Positions 17,613-24,949 of a DNA stretch of 25,640 bases are shown piece after piece. Within the stretch, counting starts at the first letter, position 1. Each line of letters begins with the position of its first letter. The notes under the pieces were generated by a model, which was not told the origin of the DNA, made no database searches, and saw only the letters and a list, made by a program, of their open reading frames with translations. The translations under genes and the position numbers were made by a program. This stretch comes from AM-1111 sp046302135 (GTDB lineage Bacteria > Bacteroidota > Bacteroidia > B-17B0 > Aurantibacillaceae): positions 1 to 25,640 of the forward strand of contig JBKCIQ010000170.1 of assembly GCA_046302135.1 (NCBI GenBank). The letters are read 5' to 3'.

Positions 17613-18956
17613 TTACTTCTTTATTCCAAAAAAATCGTCGTAGCTTACTTCAGTATTCTGAAGAGTGATTTTATCTTTCAATAAATTCAGAATTTTTCTA
17701 TCCATAATGTTGTCTGCGATTTTCCTTGCTTCATTTTCTTTAGCCAAAACGCTATCAACAATTTTATCCAATTCTTTTTCTTCAGGAACCTGACCGTATC
17801 TTCTGTACTGATCTAAAACGAACAAGCGTGTTTCAGCTTTCATTTCTTCCAGTTCAATGGTAATTTGATTTGATTTTGCCAACTTATTCTCAATTAATTT
17901 CCATTTCATCAAATTACTCCAGCTGTCGTAGTCCTTTTCAATTTGTTCCGCTGTAACAGGTTTTTCGTTAGCCGTAAGTAACCAACGTTTCAGAAAATCA
18001 TCAGGAAGTTTTGGACTAAAGTGGGCAGTTAATTTTTCCTGCGCATCTTGAAAAAATTTCTTATCGCTGTCCCTGTCAAACATCACTTTTAATTCTTCCT
18101 TAATTTTATTTCGGAATTCTTCTTCGCTGTTTATTTTTCCTTCACCATAAATTTTATCAAACAATTCCTGATTTAGTTCTGCGTCTTCAAGACGAGCAAT
18201 ATTTTTTACAGTAAGCTGAAGGTTACAATTTGTTTGTTCTGCAACCGCTTTGTCTATCCCCAATGAAATACTACTGTCAAGGGGAGTTTCGTAAAGCTCG
18301 TTGATGTTTATTATGATCTTGTCTTCTTTTTTAACTCCGTTTAATTTGGCTTTTGCGGTTTCATTTTTCATTCTTTCAAGGCTGAAAGAAGTTGACTTGA
18401 AAATACCACCTGGAACTATGTTGCCTTCACCATCTAATTCCACCACATCTGCAAAAACTACATCTTTGTCTCCTGCAGTATCAGGATTAACGGCTTTGCC
18501 ATAATTCCTTTTTACATCCTTTAAGTATTTTTCAATTATTTCATCATCAACAGCAATTGAATTATAAGGAACAGTAATTTCTTTACTGATGTCACCTGAA
18601 AGTTCAGGAGATAAACCGAGCTCAAATGAAAACTCAAAGTCACCGGGGTGATCTAGGTCAATTTGGTTTCCATCTGCTTTTGGCATTGGGTTACCTAAAA
18701 TTTCAATCTTATTATCAGAAATATAGTTGTTCAATGAATCACTGATTATTTTATTGAGCTCTTCCAGTAAAATAGATTTTCCGAATCTTTTCTTAATTAG
18801 CGCTGAAGGAACTTTTCCGGGTCTAAATCCAGGAAGTGCAACCTGATGTTGAGCTTTTTTAATCGCCTTTTCGTAATTTTCATTGTAGTCGCCAGGGCCA
18901 ACTTTAATTGTGACAATTGCATTTAAATCATCAACCTGTTCTTTACGTATATCCAT
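17613..18956 (-). CDS. tig: Trigger factor (ribosome-associated chaperone)
   Basis: A 447-residue trigger factor. The N-terminal ribosome-binding domain has GFRPGKVP at residues 43-50 followed by a basic helix. The middle domain (about 145-240) is where the FKBP-type prolyl isomerase should be, but it is weakly conserved: the aromatic pocket motifs of the E. coli domain are not visible. The helical C-terminal chaperone domain follows (about 255-447). The protein binds nascent chains at the ribosome exit tunnel. The open frame runs up to a TTG at 18980, but MDIRKEQVDDLN from the ATG at 18956 is the classic start, and the TTG lies inside the probable -7 element. Single gene, convergent with gldC. 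Confidence 0.93.
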   Translation of the reverse strand: MDIRKEQVDDLNAIVTIKVGPGDYNENYEKAIKKAQHQVALPGFRPGKVPSALIKKRFGKSILLEELNKIISDSLNNYISDNKIEILGNPMPKADGNQIDLDHPGDFEFSFELGLSPELSGDISKEITVPYNSIAVDDEIIEKYLKDVKRNYGKAVNPDTAGDKDVVFADVVELDGEGNIVPGGIFKSTSFSLERMKNETAKAKLNGVKKEDKIIININELYETPLDSSISLGIDKAVAEQTNCNLQLTVKNIARLEDAELNQELFDKIYGEGKINSEEEFRNKIKEELKVMFDRDSDKKFFQDAQEKLTAHFSPKLPDDFLKRWLLTANEKPVTAEQIEKDYDSWSNLMKWKLIENKLAKSNQITIELEEMKAETRLFVLDQYRRYGQVPEEKELDKIVDSVLAKENEARKIADNIMDRKILNLLKDKITLQNTEVSYDDFFGIKK

Positions 18957-18977
18957 TGCTTTTAGTTTAATCGGGTG

Positions 18978-18985
18978 CAAAGGTA
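18978..18985 (-). promoter_or_regulatory. Putative tig -7 element TACCTTTG
   Basis: The minus strand reads TACCTTTG, matching TAnnTTTG, and ends 21 bases before the trigger factor ATG. Its last three bases are the TTG that a naive reading would take as the tig start. No TTG is present at the -33 distance. Confidence 0.45.
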
Positions 18986-19021
18986 TGTATATTTTCCAAT
19001 GGTTTTAACTAATAATTTTAT

Positions 19022-19135
19022 CTATGAATTTTCTAATACCCACCCAAGTGATTTTTTAACAGGGGTGTTTTGATAATAATCCACAACGCCCTCAAAATCG
19101 CGTTTTTCGTCAAAGGGGTCAATATAACTTTGTTT
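19022..19135 (-). pseudogene. Possible remnant: 37-codon start-less open frame
   Basis: Between tig and the ABC gene the minus strand holds an open frame bounded upstream by TAA and ended by TAG at 19024-19022. It has no ATG, GTG or TTG near its beginning. The translation (containing DPFDEKRDFEG and KKSLGWVLENS) has balanced, protein-like composition. I recognise no family. It may be the tail of a lost gene or chance; the ABC gene's probable -7 element lies within it on the other strand. Confidence 0.2.
19125..19132 (+). promoter_or_regulatory. Putative -7 element TAACTTTG of the ABC exporter operon
   Basis: An exact TAnnTTTG match ending 13 bases before the ATG at 19146, implying a leader of roughly ten bases. 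The -33 position is T-rich (19103-19107) but has no TTG. Confidence 0.45.
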
Positions 19136-19145
19136 TTACAGATTT

Positions 19146-20096
19146 ATGATACCGATACTAGATGTTCAAGATGTAAGTAAAAACTATTCGAGCCACCCGG
19201 CGCTTTGCAGGGTTTCAATTGAGATTCCAGAGCAATCGGTCTATGGAATTCTAGGTCCGAATGGCGCAGGCAAAACTTCTCTCATCAGAATTATAAATCA
19301 AATAACTGGACCTGATGAGGGCCAGGTTTTTTTCAGGGGCGAGAAAATTGGTCCCAAACATATTTCAAAAATTGGGTACTTGCCCGAGGAAAGAGGTTTG
19401 TATAGAAAAATGAAAGTAGGGGAGCAGGCAATTTACCTCGCAAGGCTCAAGGGCTTAAGTAAATCCGACGCTAAGAATAAAATAAGTTATTGGTTTGAAA
19501 AATTTGAGATAACAGGGTGGTGGGATAAAAAAGTTGAGGAGCTATCTAAGGGAATGCAACAAAAAATTCAATTCATTGTAACCGTGTTGCATGAACCGGA
19601 TCTATTGATTCTAGATGAACCTTTCAGTGGTTTCGATCCAATAAATGCAAACTTGATAAAAAACGAAATTCTTGAGTTGAAGAAAAAAGGTGCCACAATA
19701 ATTTTTTCAACGCACAACATGGGAAGTGTAGAGGAAATGTGCGATCATATTGCCTTGATTAATAAATCAGAAGTAGTACTAAAAGGGAGTATTAACGAGA
19801 TACGTCAGCATCATCGTGCAAATCTTTTTAAGGTAGGATACAGGGGTACCCCTATGGCTTTTGCCCACGCACTCTGGACCGGTGCTGAAATCGTGGAAGA
19901 GAAACATCAATCCAATTTTATTTCTGCAACAATAAAGTTGCTTGGTAACATTACTACCAACAATCTGCTTTCTGCATTACTCCCGGTAGTTGAAATCGTG
20001 GAGTTTCAGGAGTTGTTGCCCTCTATTAATGATATTTTCATAAGAACGGTTAGCGTCGGCAACTCGGAAATAAAGAACAATTATCAAACGGAATAG
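19146..20096 (+). CDS. ABC-2 type exporter ATP-binding protein
   Basis: A 316-residue ATPase of the NatA-like family that energises an ABC-2 membrane partner. Walker A GPNGAGKT is at 37-44, the YLPEERGLY block of this subfamily at 78-86, the signature LSKGMQ at 133-138 (in place of LSGGQ), Walker B LLILDEP at 153-159, the D-loop SGFD after it and the switch histidine at 190 (FSTHN). Residues from about 225 form a DUF4162-like C-terminal domain. The permease gene begins 53 bases downstream in the same direction. The substrate is unknown; NatAB-like systems export sodium or drugs, and others act on envelope components. Confidence 0.93.
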   Translation: MIPILDVQDVSKNYSSHPALCRVSIEIPEQSVYGILGPNGAGKTSLIRIINQITGPDEGQVFFRGEKIGPKHISKIGYLPEERGLYRKMKVGEQAIYLARLKGLSKSDAKNKISYWFEKFEITGWWDKKVEELSKGMQQKIQFIVTVLHEPDLLILDEPFSGFDPINANLIKNEILELKKKGATIIFSTHNMGSVEEMCDHIALINKSEVVLKGSINEIRQHHRANLFKVGYRGTPMAFAHALWTGAEIVEEKHQSNFISATIKLLGNITTNNLLSALLPVVEIVEFQELLPSINDIFIRTVSVGNSEIKNNYQTE

Positions 20097-20149
20097 TAAA
20101 AATGATTGTAAGAAATTGATGTTTATTTTATAAAGAAAATAATTTTTTG

Positions 20150-21490
20150 ATGGGTAAAATTGGGATCATAATTGCAAGAGAATACTTCCAGAAACTAAGG
20201 AACAGATGGTTTTTTGTAATTACTTTTCTTGGACCTTTACTGGTTGCCGGCATCATGTTCCTTACCGTTTACCTGTCACTAAAAGAAAACGCCGAGCAAA
20301 AAATAATTGTAGTTGATAAATGGAATTTATTCAGTGATTCTCTACGATCGACAAGGAACATAAAATTTTTCAACTTTGTTTCTACTGAAAGTCAAGGCAG
20401 GGCATTGGTAACCGAGGGTGATTTTGATGCGCTGCTTTACATTCCTGAAAATTTTGGTTCCAAATCCGCATTTACTGCTGTGCTGGAATATCAAAAGCAA
20501 CCATCACTGGCAACTATTGATTATCTGAATAGATTGTTGGAGAACAAATATTTTGAACATACCCTAAGGGCCAATAACGTTCCTGACAGTGTTATCCGAT
20601 TGTCGAAAATGGGAATTAAGATAGCAACTAAAAAGCTGGATGATAAGGGTAATGCCCGCTCAGAAAAGTTTGAGGTGAAAATGGCTGTAGGCTTTATTGG
20701 TGGCTTTGCAATTTATTTTTTCATTTTTCTTTATGGCGTTCAAGTAATGCGTGGCGTAATGGAAGAAAAGTCAAATAGAATTGTTGAGGTGATTGTTTCT
20801 TCAGTAAAACCATTTCAGCTTATGATGGGAAAAATTATCGGAATTGCTCTTGTTGGATTAACCCAATTTTTACTTTGGGTTGCCCTGTCTACAGCAGTAA
20901 TAGGTGTGCTGAATGCAACCGTCTTCAAAGAAATGTTGGAGGAAGCGCAACACCACACAGATAACATAGAATATGCTCAGCACAACGGAGCAGACATGAA
21001 ACTTACAACAATGAAGTCCGGCGAGACGCCCTTGGCTCTTCTTATGAAGATCAACGGGCTTGAGTCAATTGATTTTTTTGAATTGATTCTTTGTTTCGGA
21101 CTGTATTTTCTTTTCGGATATCTTTTGTATGCCGCGATGTTTGCTTCAATTGGTTCTGCAGTTGATTCTGACACAGATACCCAGCAATTCATTTTCCCTG
21201 TTACCATTCCGCAGGTAATATCGTTAGTTGCCGCTCAGTTCATTGCGGCTAATCCAAAGAGTGATTTAGGTTTCTGGCTTTCAATTATTCCTTTCACCTC
21301 TCCAATTACCATGATGGTGAGATTACCTTTTGGAGTTCCTGCTTGGCAGATTGTTCTTTCAATTAGTTTGTTGATCATAACTTTTGTGTTGATGACATGG
21401 TTGGCGGGTAAAATTTACCGCACAGGGATTTTGATTTACGGCAAAAAAGTTACGTGGGGAGAGTTAGGAAAATGGCTTTTTTACAAATGA
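20150..21490 (+). CDS. ABC-2 type exporter permease
   Basis: A 446-residue membrane protein of the ABC2_membrane_3 / NatB-like type. A first transmembrane helix lies at about 20-42, followed by a periplasmic domain of about 130 residues. Further helices lie at about 177-200, 226-255, 312-335, 345-365, 375-395 and 400-420. The VMRGVMEEKSNRIVEVIVSSVKPFQLMMGKI segment (about 199-229), next to a helix, is the hallmark of this family and contacts the ATPase. The ATG at 20150 is preferred: the open frame could begin one codon earlier at TTG. It pairs with the ATPase upstream. Its stop lies only four bases from that of the opposing hydrolase gene. Substrate unknown. Confidence 0.9.
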   Translation: MGKIGIIIAREYFQKLRNRWFFVITFLGPLLVAGIMFLTVYLSLKENAEQKIIVVDKWNLFSDSLRSTRNIKFFNFVSTESQGRALVTEGDFDALLYIPENFGSKSAFTAVLEYQKQPSLATIDYLNRLLENKYFEHTLRANNVPDSVIRLSKMGIKIATKKLDDKGNARSEKFEVKMAVGFIGGFAIYFFIFLYGVQVMRGVMEEKSNRIVEVIVSSVKPFQLMMGKIIGIALVGLTQFLLWVALSTAVIGVLNATVFKEMLEEAQHHTDNIEYAQHNGADMKLTTMKSGETPLALLMKINGLESIDFFELILCFGLYFLFGYLLYAAMFASIGSAVDSDTDTQQFIFPVTIPQVISLVAAQFIAANPKSDLGFWLSIIPFTSPITMMVRLPFGVPAWQIVLSISLLIITFVLMTWLAGKIYRTGILIYGKKVTWGELGKWLFYK

Positions 21491-21494
21491 GTAA

Positions 21495-22154
21495 TTAGAC
21501 CAGCACCTTATCCCGAACGTATTGATCAAACCAGTTAACTGCCATCTCAGATACTTTTTCAAGTTTTCCCGGTTCTTCAAAAAGATGATTTGCTCCAGAA
21601 ATTATTTTTAATTCTTTCTCGTCTGATGCAATTTTTTTAAGTGCCATTTGATTCAATGTTATCACATCTGTATCCATTGAACCAACAATTAATAGGACAG
21701 GGCAAAATACAATGTCCAATGTATCAGCGGCGAGATCGGGTCTTCCGCCTCTGCTTACAACAGCTTTTATATTATTCGGGTCTTCTGCGGCGGCTCGTAA
21801 TGCGGCGGCGGCTCCTGTACTTGCACCAAAATACCCTATTGGTAATTTAGAAGTCAACTCTTGTTTAGTTAACCAGTTAGTAACATCTATGAGCCGATTT
21901 GTAAGTAGAGATATTTCAAATCTTTTCTCATACTTTTCGTTTTCTTCCGAAGTCAATAAATCAAAAAGTAATGTAGCATATAAATTATGTTGAAGTTTTT
22001 CTGCTACCATTTTATTTCGAGATGAAAAACGACTGCTTCCACTACCATGGGCAAATACAATCAAACCTTTGGCCTCAAACGGAATAACTAAATCCCCTTC
22101 CAGCTTAACCTTGCCTGATGGTATTGATATATAACTCTTAAATGTATCATTCAT
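21495..22154 (-). CDS. Alpha/beta hydrolase, dienelactone hydrolase-like
   Basis: A 219-residue cytoplasmic hydrolase. Counting from the ATG used here, the oxyanion region is AHGSGSSRFSSRN (35-47), the nucleophile elbow GASTG places Ser at 112, the acid is the Asp in GSMDTD (161 or 163), and the histidine is in GANHLFEEPG (190). This is the dienelactone hydrolase-like family that in some bacteria is fused to a phosphoribosyltransferase; here it stands alone. The substrate is unknown. The open frame extends to a TTG at 22172, but that TTG is part of a likely -7 element TATTTTTG, so the ATG at 22154 is chosen. The gene is separated from dedA upstream by a terminator and is convergent with the ABC permease. 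Confidence 0.85.
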   Translation of the reverse strand: MNDTFKSYISIPSGKVKLEGDLVIPFEAKGLIVFAHGSGSSRFSSRNKMVAEKLQHNLYATLLFDLLTSEENEKYEKRFEISLLTNRLIDVTNWLTKQELTSKLPIGYFGASTGAAAALRAAAEDPNNIKAVVSRGGRPDLAADTLDIVFCPVLLIVGSMDTDVITLNQMALKKIASDEKELKIISGANHLFEEPGKLEKVSEMAVNWFDQYVRDKVLV

Positions 22155-22169
22155 TCCGATTAATTTCCT

Positions 22170-22177
22170 CAAAAATA
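22170..22177 (-). promoter_or_regulatory. Putative -7 element TATTTTTG of the hydrolase gene
   Basis: Matches TAnnTTTG on the minus strand and ends 15 bases before the ATG at 22154. It lies downstream of the dedA terminator, as expected for a separate promoter. No -33 TTG was found. Confidence 0.4.
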
Positions 22178-22232
22178 ATTTAACCTTGAAAAAAATACGA
22201 TGATGTTAGACGGATGTTAACGTGACAGAAAA

Positions 22233-22250
22233 AGGGTAAATATTTTCCCT
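22233..22250 (-). terminator. Intrinsic terminator after dedA
   Basis: On the minus strand AGGG pairs with CCCT, and after one A-A mismatch AAA pairs with TTT around a short loop; TTTTCTG follows. It lies about ten bases past the dedA stop. The stem is short and the U-tract only fair. Confidence 0.5.
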
Positions 22251-22259
22251 AGAGAATGA

Positions 22260-22934
22260 CTAAGAGTTGTTCTTTTCTTTTGAAGAAAATTTTTCTTTCA
22301 GGAAACCAATAATGACAGGCAATAGTGATAAGAAAACAATCCCTAAAACAACTTTCTCAAAATTTTTATTTACCCATTCGTTTGTTCCTAAAAAATATCC
22401 TGCAAAAAGAATCGAATTTACCCATAGTAATCCTCCTCCTATGCAATATGAAATATATTTAGTGTAAGGCATGTTTCCCATGCCGGCACTGAATGGGGCA
22501 AAAGTTCTCACAATAGGAACGAAACGGGCAAGGATAATTGTTTTGCCTCCGTGTTTATCAAAAAACTTTTCTGTTTTCTCGAGGTACTCACGTTTTACGA
22601 TTCGCGATAAAAATTTAATATTGAATATTCTTATGCCAATTTTTTTCCCAACTAGGTAATTAACGTTATCTCCCAAAATTGCAGATAGAAAAAGCAAGGC
22701 GGCCAGTAAATAAACATTCAAAACTCCCTCATGTGTTTTTGCAAGTAATCCTGCAGTAAACAACAATGAATCTCCCGGTAAAAATGGTGTAGCTACAAGA
22801 CCTGTTTCGCAAAAAACTATGGCACATAATAAAAAATAAATCAGGTCGGGATTATTACTGATGAAACAAGTTAGAAAATCTTTAGTATGTAGAATTACAT
22901 CAATCCAGTTACAGCCGTTGCTCATAATTGACAT
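22260..22934 (-). CDS. DedA family inner-membrane protein
   Basis: A 224-residue multi-spanning protein of the DedA/VTT family. Diagnostic segments are FCETGLVATPFLPGDSLLF at about 41-59, the ILGDNVNYLVGKKIG region (about 85-100), and FVPIVRTFAPFSAGMGNMPY at about 138-157, which carries the conserved Arg and the re-entrant loop. Some members of this family move undecaprenyl phosphate or phosphatidylethanolamine across the membrane; which lipid this one handles cannot be told. The ATG at 22934 abuts the rhodanese stop with no spacer; a second ATG at 22925 is possible. The two genes are surely co-transcribed. Confidence 0.92.
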   Translation of the reverse strand: MSIMSNGCNWIDVILHTKDFLTCFISNNPDLIYFLLCAIVFCETGLVATPFLPGDSLLFTAGLLAKTHEGVLNVYLLAALLFLSAILGDNVNYLVGKKIGIRIFNIKFLSRIVKREYLEKTEKFFDKHGGKTIILARFVPIVRTFAPFSAGMGNMPYTKYISYCIGGGLLWVNSILFAGYFLGTNEWVNKNFEKVVLGIVFLSLLPVIIGFLKEKFSSKEKNNS

Positions 22935-23252
22935 TTAGTATTTTGGCATAGAAGAATCTATCTCGTCAGCCCAGGCGAGTATACCACCTTTGAGATTATA
23001 TACATTGCTGAATCCATGCTGAGATTCTAAAGCGTTTACTATTGTTGCAGAACGTTTACCGCTACGACAATGAATCACTACTTTTTGTTCTTTTGAAATC
23101 TTACTAATGTTGTCCATTACTTCACCCATAGGTATAAGAATTCCCCCAAGATTACAGGTGTCGAATTCGTATTCCTCTCTAACATCTATCAATTGGAAAA
23201 CTTCGTTTTCATCTTTCATTTTTTTCAGCTCCTGAACGCTTATCTCTTTCAT
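22935..23252 (-). CDS. Single-domain rhodanese-like protein
   Basis: A 105-residue cytoplasmic rhodanese. The entry motif LIDVREEYEF is at 21-30 and the catalytic loop HCRSGKRS at 61-68 with active Cys62. The six-residue loop with Cys first and Arg last is typical of single-domain sulfurtransferases of the GlpE/PspE kind. The likely reaction is transfer of sulfane sulfur to a thiophilic acceptor; the acceptor is unknown. It lies 27 bases after the ostA-like gene and directly abuts dedA, forming an ostA-rhodanese-dedA run. No functional link between the three is evident beyond shared transcription. Confidence 0.92.
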   Translation of the reverse strand: MKEISVQELKKMKDENEVFQLIDVREEYEFDTCNLGGILIPMGEVMDNISKISKEQKVVIHCRSGKRSATIVNALESQHGFSNVYNLKGGILAWADEIDSSMPKY

Positions 23253-23279
23253 TATTTATTAATTTGAATGTAAAATTAC

Positions 23280-24800
23280 TCAATAATTTTTCGAAACAAT
23301 AGGCCGTTTGGGTTTTTCTTCCCAAAGCCATAAAAAACCTTTTAGTTTTGTTTCATTTGGTTTTAATTCTTTTATTGGCTTAATGGTAGCAGTTGGTTTT
23401 TTTATGAATGTGATACTCTGAACGCCCGCAGTATCTAATGATAGCGTCATTTCTGAACAGTCGGTTCTGTTCATTGCTACAATTTTCTTGCTTTGTTCTA
23501 CGAAAAAAATACACTGAGAGTTGCCTTTAACATAGACTGTTCTTAACGAATCATGAACTAAAAATCCCTCTATGGTTTTGCCTTTTATTTGGTCGAAAGA
23601 AACTGAATCTTTTTTACCGATTAGCATGGCATTGTCCTTAAGTAAAAATTGTTTGACTCCTTTTTTGCCTGTTTTAACAATGATGTTTTTGGCAGTTAGC
23701 TGATTTTTATCGCTCCAAAGTATCGGGGATTTATGCAAAATTAAAAGTGAATCCGAACTGGTAAAAGTTAAGCTATCACATTTACCTTGTAAATCTTTTT
23801 TGAATATTGTGCAGTTATGCCATGCACGTAAAATTTTTTCTTTGCCTTTCGGCTCGGTCCACGTATAAAATGTATCTGCAGTTGCAAAAAGGGTATCTTT
23901 TTTAAAGTACTTCTCGCATTGCGGCTTTCCTGAAACAATATATAATCCACCATTCTGCCAATGTTCGGCCTTGTACCCTTTTATACAAGTTGATTCAATA
24001 CTATCCTTTATTTCTGTGTTTCCGAAAATAATACCGTAACTTTTGTTTCTATCGTACAACATACTATCGCCTTTTAATGTCTGACTTCCCATTTTTATTA
24101 ATGGGTTTTTGTGCAACAGGCATTTTTCATTCTTTGTATTGTACCATCCTTTTTCGGTGTAAATTGTATTTGAGTCTGAGTAAATAGTAGATGGACCTTC
24201 AAACCTGGCAATTTTGCTCACAGTATTATACTGTAAGGTGTCGCATAACATGTAATATTTTGCGTTAGTTAGTTTTACGTTGTATCTAAATGATAAGGTT
24301 TTTGATGGTGAATGATAGGATCCTCTTTTGCTTGTAAGGGTATTACCGCGGTTTTGTATTGTTCCGCCGTTCGAATAACTTGCAACTGAAGTGTTCAGGT
24401 CGTAAACCAATTGTTTGGAGGATAGCATCATGTCTTTTTCTCTGCAAGTAATATTTCCCTCCAACACTGCAATTCTTTTAGCACCGTCATAATTAAGATG
24501 GTCGCCGCTAATTGAGAGGGAATCTCCTTGCCTTAAATAAACGTGTCCAAATGCCTCTAGTGTATTGTTGTCATAAAGCCATGCGCTGTCGCAGGTCATA
24601 TTTGTATTTCCATGTTTACAGTTTACTCCGCCCAATAACCTGTTAGCACCCATTTTTTTATCATAGATCATCTTTTGCTGACCACTAACTTCAATGTACT
24701 TATCGCTCGATGAGCTTTCGTTTTTAACCTGAGAAAAAGTTTCAGAAAAGAAGGAAATTAAAAATATTATCCCTATGTATTTTGTGGGTGTTTGTAACAC
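23280..24800 (-). CDS. OstA-like (LptA-type) periplasmic protein
   Basis: A 506-residue exported protein of the OstA_2 type found in Bacteroidota. After the signal peptide (1-24, ending TFSQ) come repeated short beta-strand units of the LptA/LptD N-terminal jellyroll: phrases such as NMTCDSAWLYDNNTLEAFGHV (67-87), DHLNYDGAKRIAVLEG (about 100-115), QLVYDLNTSVASY and TLQYNTVSKIARFEG recur to about residue 300, with weaker units after that. LptA-like proteins bridge LPS across the periplasm to LptD. The start is GTG at 24800: no in-frame ATG exists between it and an upstream TGA, and the signal peptide begins directly after it. First gene of the ostA-rhodanese-dedA run; divergent from the BatA-type gene. 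Confidence 0.85.
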   Translation of the reverse strand: MLQTPTKYIGIIFLISFFSETFSQVKNESSSSDKYIEVSGQQKMIYDKKMGANRLLGGVNCKHGNTNMTCDSAWLYDNNTLEAFGHVYLRQGDSLSISGDHLNYDGAKRIAVLEGNITCREKDMMLSSKQLVYDLNTSVASYSNGGTIQNRGNTLTSKRGSYHSPSKTLSFRYNVKLTNAKYYMLCDTLQYNTVSKIARFEGPSTIYSDSNTIYTEKGWYNTKNEKCLLHKNPLIKMGSQTLKGDSMLYDRNKSYGIIFGNTEIKDSIESTCIKGYKAEHWQNGGLYIVSGKPQCEKYFKKDTLFATADTFYTWTEPKGKEKILRAWHNCTIFKKDLQGKCDSLTFTSSDSLLILHKSPILWSDKNQLTAKNIIVKTGKKGVKQFLLKDNAMLIGKKDSVSFDQIKGKTIEGFLVHDSLRTVYVKGNSQCIFFVEQSKKIVAMNRTDCSEMTLSLDTAGVQSITFIKKPTATIKPIKELKPNETKLKGFLWLWEEKPKRPIVSKNY

Positions 24801-24805
24801 TTCAG

Positions 24806-24813
24806 CAAAAATA
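24806..24813 (-). promoter_or_regulatory. Weak putative -7 element TATTTTTG of the OstA-like gene
   Basis: Matches TAnnTTTG on the minus strand, ending 5 bases before the GTG start, so a transcript from it would have almost no leader. The AT-rich context makes a chance match plausible, and no -33 TTG is present. Confidence 0.25.
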
Positions 24814-24908
24814 TCGTTTTTAAGTCAATACACATATTGCTATAACCCCTGCTTTTTCCAATTAATAAAAATTAACCATATCATGATGTTTTACAAATGG
24901 AATATCAA

Positions 24909-24941
24909 TTGATGCAGAGCTCTAATTAAATTGTAACTTTG
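24909..24941 (+). promoter_or_regulatory. Promoter of the BatA-type gene: TTG, 22-base spacer, TAACTTTG
   Basis: TTG at 24909-24911 and TAACTTTG at 24934-24941 are separated by 22 bases, within the range usual for Bacteroidota promoters. This is the only site in the window where I find both elements. The -7 element ends 8 bases before the ATG, implying a very short leader. Two GAGCTC palindromes (24917-24922 and 24941-24946) flank the -7 element. Confidence 0.55.
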
Positions 24942-24949
24942 AGCTCAGT

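Noticed and set aside
18957..18980. Trigger factor starting at the TTG at 18980
   Set aside because: The TTG belongs to a probable -7 element, and the ATG at 18956 gives the usual trigger factor N-terminus.
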